From Tanytarsus gracilentus (Eukaryota > Arthropoda > Insecta > Diptera > Chironomidae): a DNA stretch of 64,000 bases. This document shows positions 40,301-51,831 of the stretch, piece by piece. The notes beneath the pieces were generated by a model that saw only the letters and a program-made list of their open reading frames with translations, made no database searches and was not told where the DNA came from. A program made the translations under genes and the position numbers. The stretch is taken from positions 4,312,001 to 4,376,000 of the forward strand of contig JAXRKN010000044.1 in the NCBI GenBank assembly GCA_038502055.1, read 5' to 3'. Every line of letters begins with the position of its first letter. The stretch's first letter is position 1.

Positions 40301-43300
40301 TAGAAGGAAGCAAAAATCCTGAGATCCTTCCGCATTGAAGTGGTCGAGTGCTTGCTTACGAATTTCACCTTTAATTGAACCATCGAGACGTTGAAATGAG
40401 AAGTGTCTCTTTGTGAGGTATTCGGCGATGATGTCCAACATTCGAACCATTTGCGAGAATATTAAAACACGATGGCCCGTCTCTTTGAGACGACAGAGAA
40501 GTTTATCGAGCAGCACAAGTTTGCCACTACCTTTGAGTAATCTCTTTAATGCCTCATCTTGGGCTTGACGTACCTGAAAGTCATCGTCGTCCGACTTTAT
40601 GAGCATCGCATGATTGCAACACTTTTTCAGCTCAATTACGATATTTAAGAAGGATGACGACGATCCCTTCTGACCCTTTAGCAATGCTTCGAAATTCTTT
40701 GTAAGAATCCACTTGTAGTATTGCTTTTGAATTGTCGTCATGTCCACACGTAGAATTTGTTCAACTTTTGCGGGAAGACTCTTTTCAACGTCTTTCTTAA
40801 CACGTCGCAAAATGTAAGGTTCAAGCTCTTTATGCAGCTTTTGATAGCCTTTTTCCATAGCATTGCCATGAACACGTTCGAAATCATCCCAGGTGGTAAA
40901 TTTTTGTGGCATTATAAAGTGCAGCAACGCCCAAAGTTCTTTCAGCGAATTCTGTAGAGGTGTTCCAGTGATTAGTAATCGATGATTTGTTGAAAATTCT
41001 TTTAACGCCTTATAAAGGAGCGAATCATCATTTTTTAGTCGATGAGCTTCATCAACCAGCAATGCGGCCCAATTTATAGATCCCAAAATTATTTTATCTT
41101 TGAGAAGAATCTCATAAGTCGTCAAAATTGCATTGAACTTGAGTTTTTTCGTACTTTCAAAGCTCCAGTCGTGCAAACGAATCATTTCGCGACTCTGAAC
41201 GTCTCCAATGTATGTCACAACATTCATTTCCGGCGCCCAAATTTGAAATTCACGCTGCCATGCAGTCATTGTCGAGAGCGGTACAAGGACTAAGAATGGA
41301 CCGTAAAGCTGTTGCGTTCGAAAGAGATAATAGAGGAAGCAAATGGTTTGAATTGTTTTTCCTAAACCCATTTCATCCGCTAAAATCACTGAATTGTCTT
41401 TACACCAGCTTAGAATTAGCCAATTGAGACCCTGCATTTGATAGTCACGAAGAAGAAGTCCTCGATCGAGTCCCATAAATTCCGGCTGCGTTTCAACTTT
41501 TACAAACTTTGGTCGTCTTCGAAGATGCGGACAGCTTGATGTGGGTGTGCTCTTTGAATTCTCTCGGCTATAAAATTCATCGATTTTATTCTGGTACTTT
41601 CGTTGAACTAACTTCGCATCCTCCCACGTCGCTTCAAAATAAGGCAATGATTCCCATTTACAGAGATAATCAATCGCACCATCCTGTTTCTCTTGCTCCG
41701 CAATAATTCTCTCGATGCACGTATATGTTTTTAAAAGTTCCTGATGCAACTCCAGCTGGCATTCATAATATTCAATATCTTCGGGGTTCGCATATCTCTT
41801 CCAGCCTTCAATCTCTTGATCCCGCTTTATAAAGTTTTCCAACTTTTTCATGCCCTTAATTTTGGCGGCTTGCAGAGATTCTTCAGACTCCCAGGTACTG
41901 TGAATGTATGACCATCCTTTCCATTTAATGAGAAACTGTTCTTCAACTGTACTCTTATCCTTTACATTGACACCCTCATTTGGATCACCCTTCTCTTCGA
42001 CAGCATAAAGGGTCGTGTCATTTCCGGTCACACCCTTCTTACCCCATCTCTTGCCAATAATTCTCTCGATAGTCTCTGTATTGTCGTCCTCTTTCATTTG
42101 AAGACTCTCCTCCGCCGCTGCATCGAACTCAACAAGATCCTCCGAGTCGGTTTGTTCATCTTCACTAGCTTCCTTATAACTAACTTGTTTGCCGCGACCT
42201 CGCGCTGCCGCTGGCCGACTTTTAGATTTGTGCGAACCATCTCGAAAGTCGTCATCGGAAGAGTTGAACTGTTTTTTGTTGGTATTTCTTGGTCTAGTTG
42301 TTGATGATGTTTTCTTAGGTGGTGGTCTACGTGCTGGGCGTGCTGAACTGCCTGAACTCTCTTCAGATTCATCTTCTTCATCGGATGTATCTTTCCAACG
42401 ACTTCGAGCACTAATTGTGGGTGAATTAGAATTATAAAAAAACTTTTAATTAGTTAAATAACTTACGGTTTCTTAGTTTTACTCTTTTGTGCGGCTAATC
42501 GCTTTTTTGCAGCCTCCTTTCTTGCTCTCTGCTTTGCTGCCGCGATATCTTCCTCCTTAAAAGATTAAAATTAATTTACAATTGCAATGTAAACGATTTG
42601 AACTCACATCAATACTGCTTTTGGACGAGCTAAAATGATGTTCATCCGAATGGTTGTTGCTGATAACATCAGAATCATTAGGTTCACTATCTTCCTCCAC
42701 TTCCGAATTATCATTATGATATTGGCTAGCACTGTTAACATTATTATTACTAAAAGCTTTGCTCGTTAGCGCTCCTGCACGCGTATCCTCGTCGGTGCCT
42801 TCCGGTGAGTTGTCACTCTTTATCGCATCGTGTTCGCCATCCGATTTGTTGGTGGTTGTTGTTGTTCCTGATGTATTGTTATGGTTGTTTGTCGATGTAT
42901 TCACTTGTTCATTGCCGGATCGATTGTTTTCACTAGAGCTCGAGCTTGATTCCGAACCTGAAATTGAGTCGCTATCCGAGTCAGACGAGGAGTTGCTTTT
43001 ACTTCCACTGCTCGACGACTCATTGTCCGAATTGCTCTTATCATCTTTTTTCTAAAACGAAAATAAAATTAGTGGACTGTGTTGTCATCATGGAAAAGCC
43101 GGTTAGAGCTAAAGACTCTCAATTGTCCTTAAACGCTTAATATTTAGGTCTTTATGTAATAACTGAACCACCCAGATCGTCACTGCACATTAGAAAAACA
43201 CTTTAAATCATCCAGCAACCCTCACCAGCACCACTATTTGTGATCCAGTAGGCAACAATTCGCTCAAAATCAAACTAAATCCACTTGTAGGAAAACTTGC

Positions 43301-43916
43301 AAAATCACAAGGAAAAAGGTTATCTGATTATGTAACAATTTTGAAAAACGATGCTAGAAACTCAAAGGATCCACTCAGTGATGCTCTTTACCATCAATAA
43401 TGCTGGAGATTGCTTAAAATTCACAAAAACCTTCGCAAAATGCTCAAAGTCATGACTTAAAGTGGCACTGGATCTTTGTTGAGAACGCAAAGAGAGTTGT
43501 AAAATGCACAGAAAGGTTCGGGAATGTCACAAAATAGGATCAGTTGACATCCAGTGACTATTTGAGCGCGAAAAAGGTTTCAAGTTTCGCAAATTGTTTG
43601 CTCGGAAAGGCTTTGAAGGATTTTAAAATTTGAAGCACATGGAGGTCGAAGAAAGTCACAGAATCGTTGGAAGTGCAAAAACATGAAGGAAACTACTTAA
43701 ACACGCAGTTAAATGAGATCCAGTGGGATGTAAACAATATCAAAAGTGAGTAAAACTCTTTGACTTCTGGATGATTAAATTGCCTCAAAAACCACGCCCT
43801 TGAGATTTTCAAGGCACGAAAAACACTTCTAACATACACTGGACACCAGCCACGCACCATTTCACTAAAGAGAACCATTAAATAGGCTTAAAAAGTCACT
43901 TATTTACCTTGCTCAT
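37399..43916 (-). CDS. Chd1: Chromodomain-helicase-DNA-binding protein 1 (CHD1)
   Basis: Seven coding exons on the minus strand: 43916-43908, 43051-42608, 42555-42467, 42410-38067, 38013-37882, 37773-37687 and 37576-37399. They total 5283 nt and encode 1760 aa, within the usual CHD1 range. The N-terminus is Ser/Asp-rich and disordered. Tandem chromodomains follow (about 293-385 and 410-465). The SNF2 ATPase has DEMGLGKT at 526-533 and DEAH at 634-637; its helicase C lobe holds [17 protein letters not shown]. Next come the SANT-SLIDE DNA-binding region and the CHCT (DUF4208) domain near [13 protein letters not shown]. The tail is Arg/Tyr/Pro-rich with a His run. CHD1 spaces nucleosomes and supports elongation and H3.3 deposition; the chromodomains bind H3K4me in vertebrates, less clearly in flies. 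The start at MSK was chosen because it splices in frame to the acidic N-terminus. The ATG at 42097 is internal (residue 286). Confidence 0.95.
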
Positions 43917-44623
43917 TGTTTCAGCAAAGCTTAAAGTATGAAAAATCTCTCGGTTGTACTTTTCTCATCCAGATGTGCTTTAAAGTATGCACCAGCGTTC
44001 ATTAAAGACATTCAATCGCTTTAATTGCGACAAAATTTGAGTTTTCTCGCTTAATTTTAACTTTGAAAATTTTTGACTTGCGAAGAAAATTTTTAAACTT
44101 CTCCACTTCTTTTTCCTATTCTCTTTGCTGGTAATTACACGGGTTCGATATTTTGCATTTTAGATGTGTAAGGAGCACGATTGGCTTGACACTTTCACAA
44201 TTGCCTTAAAGTCTAAATTCTTATGGTGCTATTTGCGTTGTAAATTTCGGCTTGTTGCTCGAGTTTCGCGACAAAATTAAAAATAAAGTTTTCAAATGGC
44301 AAAGTCGAACACTACTTTTTGAGGATTGAAAAAAAGCAGTGGCGGGTTAAATATTTTAAAATTTTAATTTAACGGTTTTGAGTTGTTTAAAAAATGTTTA
44401 AGTTTTTAGGTTATTACAATTTAATTTAACTAAAGTAATTAGAGCGGTTTAATTAGTATTTTAATTAACTTTTTCTTTGATTGAAATCGTATAAATTAAT
44501 AGCACACGCTCCCCTCGACAGTACCCCACTTGAAACTACGCCATAACGACATTCTGAAAAAAAAACTCTTGAGCGGCAACTTATTTAAAAGCTAATTAAT
44601 CTGTACAAAATAGATCATTAAAC
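43917..44623. promoter_or_regulatory. Divergent promoter region, CHD1 / BAF
   Basis: 707 bp separate the start codons of CHD1 (-) and BAF (+). A less AT-rich patch around 44505-44560, upstream of BAF, is the likeliest core promoter area. Most of the rest is AT-rich and could include CHD1 5' UTR or a non-coding first exon. No TATA box was assigned. Confidence 0.45.
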
Positions 44624-45017
44624 ATGTCGAGCACATCCCAGAAACATCGTAATTTCGTAGCCGAACCAATGGGCGACAAACCATGCACAGGTAAGAGATT
44701 AAAAAATCTAAATTTCATAATTATCATTAAAAACTTTTGTTTTCTCACGCAGAACTAGCTGGAATTGGTGAAACACTTGGGAAGCGATTAGAAACAGCCG
44801 GATTTGATAAGGTTCGATTAATTAAATGCATTTGAATGTGAGCAAATTAGTGATTGATGTTTATTTACAGGCTTACACAGTGTTGGGTCAGTATTTAATT
44901 CTCAAAAAGGACTCGGAACTCTTCAAAGAATGGCTCAAGGACACGATTAATGCCAATTCTAAACAAGCCGCAGATTGCTATCAATGTCTCAACGATTGGT
45001 GTGAAGAATTTTTGTAA
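44624..45017 (+). CDS. baf: Barrier-to-autointegration factor (BAF)
   Basis: Three exons, 44624-44690, 44753-44811 and 44871-45017, encode 90 aa, against 89 in human BANF1. The near-invariant N-terminus [16 protein letters not shown], the helix-hairpin-helix [11 protein letters not shown] and the C-terminal [10 protein letters not shown] identify it. BAF dimerises, bridges double-stranded DNA non-specifically, and binds LEM-domain proteins and lamins during nuclear envelope assembly. Ser/Thr residues at positions 2-5 are where family members are phosphorylated by VRK-type kinases. Both introns are about 60 bp. The second has a poor donor (GTTCGA after AAG), but family alignment at FDK|AYTVLGQ leaves little doubt about the junction. 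Head to head with CHD1 and upstream of Cka on the same strand. Confidence 0.98.
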
Positions 45018-45937
45018 ATTTCCACTACCTCTATCCACATCAAGATCAACGTCGCATTAACTTCTCTCTTTTAAATCACTTATTAATATTTTCTATGTGG
45101 TTTTTAATAATTAAAAGCTAATAAATGTTTATTTTTGACATCTTGCATTATCTTATGAAAATCTTATTGGAAAATTGATGATTCAAAACTTTTGATGGGG
45201 TTTCTGTGGATTTTCTCGTGACAAGGTAAACTAAAAATATTTATCTTTAAAAAAAGATCAGTAAACGCTTGAATACTTTCATAAATTGATGAAAATCGGA
45301 AAAATTATTTTCTTATTGTTTATTTTAACGGTCGCTTAAAAATTTAAATGCAAGTTGAGATGAATTTTAGGCGCAAATCAAATCAAGTTAATTATTTAAA
45401 TGAATTCTAGTCATAATTTCTAAACAAATTTTATCAAATCACTCGCTTAAATGCAATCAATTAAACAAAACTTTGAAGTTACAATTTAAATAGTTAATAA
45501 CCGTTAAAAAACACCAAGCCAATCTCGCTAACTTAAAATGGCCGTTTTCGGGGTGCTCAGTTGCGAGTTTTTTTGTGAAAGAATTTGAAGATATCAGAAA
45601 TCTTATTTTATCAAAAACGCCCAACAATTGTGACCGAACGCATTAAATTTATCGAGAATCTGTACGTAAGGCTGTCGGAAATCGGAAGACGTAAAATTTG
45701 GGCCATTATCAACACATTAATGTGTTTAATTAGTGTTTGAAAAATAATTTGCAAGAAAGAGAGAAAAGAAGAAGAAAGGAAAATTTTCAAGTGATTTTGT
45801 GTGTGAATTAAAAGTTCCGAAAGGCATTTGCAGCAAGCACTGGCCAAACAGCAGAGTGGATTTAAATATTTTATTTTAGGATAAAGACTCTGAAAGTTGA
45901 TGATATATATCAAGAGAAAATAATGAAGCTATGAGGA
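45018..45937. other. BAF 3' UTR, spacer and Cka 5' UTR
   Basis: 920 bp between the BAF stop and the Cka start. The left end should be BAF 3' UTR, with AATAAA at 45120-45125. A TCAGTT initiator-like hexamer lies at 45557-45562, in a less AT-rich patch that could be the Cka promoter. Two upstream ATGs sit just before the Cka start (see findings). No other gene was seen. Confidence 0.5.
45120..45125 (+). promoter_or_regulatory. Poly(A) signal for BAF
   Basis: AATAAA about 103 nt after the BAF stop codon, followed by a T-rich stretch, a typical arrangement for 3' end formation. Confidence 0.6.
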
Positions 45938-48900
45938 ATGAGAATAATCAATAGACAAGACAACATGATGATGGATGAAAATTCGCTTAATGGTGCTCAA
46001 AATGTTGGTGTCGGTCAGAATCGCGTTAATAATGGGCAGCAAGGCGATAAAATAGCAGAGGACGCGAACAATTGCAATGCACAAAACGTTCCTCAATACA
46101 CAATCCCCGGAATATTGCATTTCATTGAGCACGAATGGCAGAGATTTCAGGCCGAACGCTCGCAATGGGACACAGATAGAGCCGAATTACAAGTGAGTTG
46201 TTAAACAAAGTTAATCGATAAACTTTTTTATTTAAACGAAATTGTGGAGTGAACATTTTGCATTTGTACTCTTTCTCTCTTTCCCTTTCATATATCCATT
46301 CATAGTCGATACACACATAGATTTTTTTCACGATCAAAGGCCGTGAACATTGTGCCAGTGACGTACTTTTTTATATCTGATAATTTATAGTTTTTAAAGA
46401 TGATTATTAAGAGATTGAAAACTGTCTAATAGTTTGCTAAAAGTCCAGGATGAAAAATTCCAATTTAATTATTTACTCACAAACATGAGTGACAACAACT
46501 TTGTAATTTAATTAGGACCATCTCTTAATCTCATTTGAGCTAAGCAAATAGTGCAAATTGTTCCGTCACTGGATCATAATTTTCTTTCTCTCTCTCTCGG
46601 TGAAAATTCTCTCACTGCTCGCCCATTTTCCATCTCGCTCTCTCTCGCAAAAAAGAAAATTTTCCTTTTCTGAATGAAATTGATTTCCTGAACATATTTT
46701 TGATGACTCTTTGACACCATCATGAATTTTTATTTTCGTGCTCCAGAGGTTAAATTATTATTACAATGAAGATGGAACATGACAAGCTTCCCGATTGTCA
46801 TAAGAGATGTTTTCGATGACCTTCCTTAAGTGTATAGGGTGTCACTTATGTGTTTCAATGACGAGCATTCGTAGTGAATTCCAAACAGATTTTTTTGCAT
46901 AAAATTTAAATTGAAATCGCAAGAAAATGAAACTGAAAAAGAGACAAAAAGAAGAATCGTCAACGTGGATGTTTTATAATTCTCTTTACTTTTTTGATTT
47001 TCTCTTCTGTGTCACCGCCGCTGCCGTTGAGTTGCAAAAAAAAGAAAGAAATAAACGAGTTGCCTTCATTCATTTAAAGAGCCATATTAAAGTTTACACA
47101 CATCTTCATGATGATATGATACGATGATGATGGTGTTGTTACCATGATCACATTTTCACATTTTACAGATGTTTGCTTAGTATGGCAACATCTCTCTCTA
47201 TCTATTGTTTTAGCTTAAGTGGCTCGTGATGACGATGACGATTAATTAAATGTATAGATATTTTCAACTCGCAATTTAATTAGCGGACGACAACAAAAAA
47301 GGCGTTTTAATCATTTCTAATCGTAGTGCCTCAATTGAGTTTAATGTTGATACAAAAAAATTGTGCATTTTAGATAATATTCAATGAACGATTTTTTTTC
47401 TCTCTTTCGCTCGTTTAAGAGAGTGGAAATTTTTGGGAAAAATTCATGACCTTTTTTTTATTGCTGCAAAACACGTTATGAACTATAAAAATTCTTATTT
47501 TCCACGCGTTTGTTCTGTCGATTGGGCAAATGTCAATATTTACTCAATTTTATTCTCCTTCGTGTCTAATATGACATGGCTTTGATTTGTAATGGAAATT
47601 TCCCCTGACGTGATCTCTCAAGACCTAGCTCAATGTACAAGAAAGTATAAAAAACTTTAATTAACTCGTAAAACCGTAAAACGGCCTTGCTCACGATTCA
47701 CGGGCCATCATGAGAGAGTTCATTGAATTTTAAATTGCCCAGCGGCGACAACAGCAATGAAATAATGACGAAGCTGAATTCATTCATGCTTATCGATTAA
47801 ATTTATATTGAGCGCAAGCTAAAAAAGTGAAAAATAACTTGATAACGTATGAAAGTGTGAGATTAAACAGCAATTACTGTTTCCACCTACTTATAAAAAA
47901 TTGTATACAAAAAACGTTCGAATTGCGATTTAATGAATCATCCACAGCAGAAGTGGGATGCTCGCTCAGTATGATGTCATTTGATGTGTTATATTAAAAT
48001 TTATTGTCTTTTGTGAAAAACATGACAAAATGAGACCTAAACCGGTAAATTTCCTCATGTCTCATTTTGTACTCGACACTCGAGCGTCAACGACCTATCA
48101 TCAATTATTCTTTCTCTCATTTATTTTTAGAAAAAAAATGTGCAAAAAAATATTTTTACTCTTTCAAATTTTTTTTGTTGGTACTTCTTCCGTGTATATT
48201 TTTTTGCTGTTTCGTCTATTCAAATGTACATAGAACAAGAAAAAGGAAATAATAGTAAAATATTGATTTTAGGCTTCATGTTTTTTTTTGTAGAGAATAA
48301 TGAGTAAAGAGTGTCGACAACAATCCACAAGAATGTCCGTTATTTCCTCAACCGCTTCCTCTCTAATTGGCAAAAGTTTCGTGATTAAACTGAGCCAAAA
48401 AAAATAATATTTTTTACGGTCTCAAAAAAGTAAACAAAAAGTCGCAATGAAAAGAAATTTTTCATCGTTGTTTATTTTAAAGAGAGCAATTCGATACATT
48501 TTTGTATTCTTACACATTTAACGTGAGCGCCTTTTTATCGACCTAACTAACATTCCAAAAATTCCATAAGCTTTCATATAAACATTAATTACGCACACAC
48601 CTCACAAAACAAGTCGTTGACGTCATCATAAAGTCTCTATATAACGTTTTTGTCTCACCCGTGTAATTACTAATTAGGAAATTATTGTCATGTTTTGCGG
48701 ATGGGGTTGAAATTTAAATGAATGCTGAATAATATGACAAGTTTGCTTCATGTTGAGAGGAGAATGAGTGGAAAAGCTTGATAGATGCAAAGTTCAAGGT
48801 CGTTTTGACTAACGAGTGTCTAAAACTTTATAATTTTAAACGTTACATCGTTATAGTGTCATTTCAATGTCCTTTATGTTTTAAATAATTTTTTTGCAAC

Positions 48901-51597
48901 CATTAACAACATCATTTGCAAGATGATGATGAAGAGCTTTTTCATAGTAGACGACAAGTTTCGTTTTGAAACTGTTTAACTGAGTGGAAATCTTTTTACA
49001 TTCATCGCTTTTAAAGTTCATAATTGATCATCATATCGCACTAATTTAATTATAAGTTTTTATTTCATCTTTTTTTTCTACAATTTGACACACATATTTA
49101 CGATTAATCGGTGGGAGGTCTCAAACACAAATGGTTTCAATTATAAATTTACCTTTTCATTAGCGAAACATTTATGCGTGCTCAATCGACAAACAGTTTT
49201 CTTCTCATTTATTAACAAAAAGTCGAAGCAGTTAATTAAACCATATGTTATAATTATTATGGAGTTTTGATGAGTTTTTAAGTGAAACTCTCTGACTTTA
49301 AAATTTTAACATTCATATTGGTTCGCGATTCATCCTCGAGTGGTTCGAAAGTTTTTCTTCTCTCAGTACCACGAAAGCACTTACACGCGAACGTTGAAGC
49401 GAAAATTTTCCAACAAAATCGACAGTTTATTTATTTTTTCAATGAAATAAGGTTGTTCTCGTACTTGATTAAAATCAATAAATTATAATTGAAATTTTTT
49501 CAATTTTTTTTATAGTCAAAGATTGCGGTGCTGTTAGGCGAGAGAAAGGGCCTCCAGACGACACACTCGGACTTGATTCGTCGCATAAAAATGCTTGAAT
49601 ATGCACTCCGACAAGAACGTATAAAGTTTCATCGTTTAAAGTATGGATGTGATCCACCTACAGTTGATTTAACACAATCGCCTGATGATACAGGACTAGC
49701 AAATGAAATAGCTTCGGGTAAGTTCATCTATTAAAACTTGCCGGAAATTAGTAAAAATAATTTTAATCTCCTTTAGAAACCGAATATACATACAGTCCTG
49801 TAACAAATCAAATGTGGGAGCGTGGACGTGCACGTTTGCAGAATTATCTAAAGGAAATTGGGTACACAGAGACAATAATTGATGTACGATCAAAGTGTAC
49901 GAGAAACCTTCTAAAGTTGGGCAACGCTGAGCAAGAGGAGAACATAAGTCCGAATGTGAATGGAAGTGAGGGAAATAATAAGCGTGCAAGTGAATCGCAA
50001 GGTAATTGATTTCTCCTTGTACTTCCACATTTATTCTAAATATCTTTCTTTTTAGGACGTGATCAACCGGCAAAGAAGAGTCAGCCACAGGCAATGGCCG
50101 ATGCACTCCTATTGGATACAGAAGCAGCTGTTATGTCGAGCTTTGCATTTCTCGAACCCGCCGATGTTGAAATGGACGATGAGGACTATATGGGCGATGA
50201 CATGGACATTGTATCGAGTGGTAATGATGCTGATATGAAGCAATTGAAAATGAAAACCAAAGGTATAATTGTAAACGACGGTGAGTGTCCTTAAATTTGT
50301 TTGAAACTATTTTTGGATTAATATAATAAATGAACTTTTAGATGACGCCGATGCGGAAGCAGAGGAAGTGCTAAATGACCTAAATCGTTTGGCTGAAGGC
50401 GAAGATGCTAACATGAATTTGGTCGGTGTTAATCAGCGTATTAATGAAGGCTCAATGAAGCGCAGAGGATTAACTGGATTAGTACCAGTTGGCGACGAAG
50501 AGATCGACAGTAGTCTTGGCCTTGGCGAATTGGCAGAGCTCACCGTGACCAATGAATCGGAATCGACTTATGACGTGAACAATTCTAAAGAGTCATATCG
50601 TAAGACATGGAACGCGAAATATACATTGCGCAGTCACTTTGATTGTGTGCGAGCACTTGCATTTCATCCAAAGGAATCGGTTTTAATTACCGGCTCCGAG
50701 GATCACACACTAAAATTGTGGAATCTCCAGAAAACTGTACCGGCTAAGAAATCGGCATCGCTGGATGTTGAGCCTCTCTATACGTTTCGAGCTCACAATG
50801 GGCCGGTTCTTTGCCTCGCAATGTCGGCTAGTGGCGAGCAGTGCTACTCAGGTGGTCTTGATGGTGTCATAAATTGTTGGAATCTACCCAACTCAAACAT
50901 AGATCCTTACGATAGCTACGATCCCGATGTGCTAAAGTGCAGTCTCGAAGGTCACACAGATGCCGTTTGGCGTCTTGCGGTCAATCATACGAAAGGAAAT
51001 CTTGTGTCTTCATCATCCGATGGCACTGTAAAACTCTGGTCACCACAATCAAAGATTCCATTATTGAACACATATAGCAATGATATTGAAGGCATACCGA
51101 CGTCCGTTGATTTCGTGCGAGACGAAACGGATAAGATTGTTGTGAGTTATAAGAGTGCCGTGTCGATCATTCACGATGTGGAAACGGGCAAGCCAATACT
51201 GAAACTGACGCCCAACGGAATGTCCGGTGCTGCCGATCCATCTAAATACATTAATAGAATCATTTCACATCCAACTATGCCGATTATCATAACCGCTCAC
51301 GAAGATCGATGGATACGTTTTTATGACGTCAATGACGGAACTTTACTGCATGCCATGGTTGCTCATTTAGATGCCGTAACCAGTTTAGCTATTGACGTTC
51401 ATGGTCTCTATCTGTTGAGTGGCTCTCACGACTGCTCTATACGATTGTGGAATATTGCAAATAAAAAAACTTGCGTACAGGAAATCACAGCGCATCGAAA
51501 GAAGTTCGAAGAGAGTATTCTAGATGTGGCATTCCATCCTTCAAAGCCATTTATCGCCAGTGCTGGTGCTGATGCAATTGCAAAAGTGTTCGTTTAA
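45938..51597 (+). CDS. Cka: Striatin family protein (Connector of kinase to AP-1)
   Basis: Five exons, 45938-46192, 49516-49717, 49777-50001, 50056-50280 and 50342-51597, encode 720 aa. The first intron is long (3.3 kb); the others are 54-61 bp. The striatin signature runs YTIPGILHFIEHEWQRF into LLGERKG, then RRIKMLEYALRQER: a caveolin-binding motif and coiled coil (about residues 52-125). An acidic linker follows, then seven WD40 repeats (about 398-720) ending in the typical AGADAIAKVFV. Striatins are regulatory subunits of PP2A in the STRIPAK complex, which dephosphorylates Hippo/MST kinases and acts in Ras-MAPK, JNK and autophagy signalling. Insects generally carry a single member, named Cka in Drosophila. 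The start could instead be one of three ATGs nine codons downstream, within the same exon; conservation begins later, so the choice is not critical. Confidence 0.96.
46193..49515 (+). other. Intron 1 of Cka (3.3 kb)
   Basis: GTGAGT donor at 46193 and TTATAG acceptor ending at 49515. It contains CT-rich stretches and ATG repeats (near 47105-47250) but no supported nested gene on either strand. ORFs near 46.9 kb, 48.0 kb and 49.1-49.5 kb are low-complexity. Long first introns often hold regulatory elements; none could be assigned. Confidence 0.8.
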
Positions 51598-51825
51598 ATT
51601 TAACATACAAACTCACACACCCACACACGGCAGCAACTATTGATGCCAACTGAAAATCTACAGAAAAACTATTTTACATGAGTGTCAGAGGAGACAAAGA
51701 ATTATGATGAGGTAACCTCGTTCCATCATGTCAAAGCTAAACTTATTGAAATTAGATTATGTTGTCTACATTGATTTATTCTTAACTCATCATAAAAAGG
51801 CATTCAACAGCCTCCTCCTTCATCC

Positions 51826-51831
51826 AATAAA
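51826..51831 (+). promoter_or_regulatory. First candidate poly(A) signal for Cka
   Basis: AATAAA about 230 nt after the Cka stop codon. Further AATAAA copies within the next 320 nt make alternative 3' ends plausible. Confidence 0.4.

Noticed and set aside
38063..42097. CHD1 starting at the internal Met at 42097
   Set aside because: The frame stays open upstream to a splice acceptor at 42411, and three further exons supply the typical acidic/serine-rich N-terminus.
44150..44160. GGGTTCGAT resembling a tRNA B box
   Set aside because: No matching A box, acceptor stem or cloverleaf in the flanking sequence.
47220..47250. GATGA-rich stretch in Cka intron 1, and other short runs such as CT or CA repeats
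   Set aside because: Too short and imperfect to count as microsatellites or regulatory arrays.
49528..49734. Small separate gene at 49.5-50.3 kb suggested by several short ORFs
   Set aside because: These are exons 2-4 of Cka, joined in phase by 54-61-bp introns and matching the striatin coiled-coil region.
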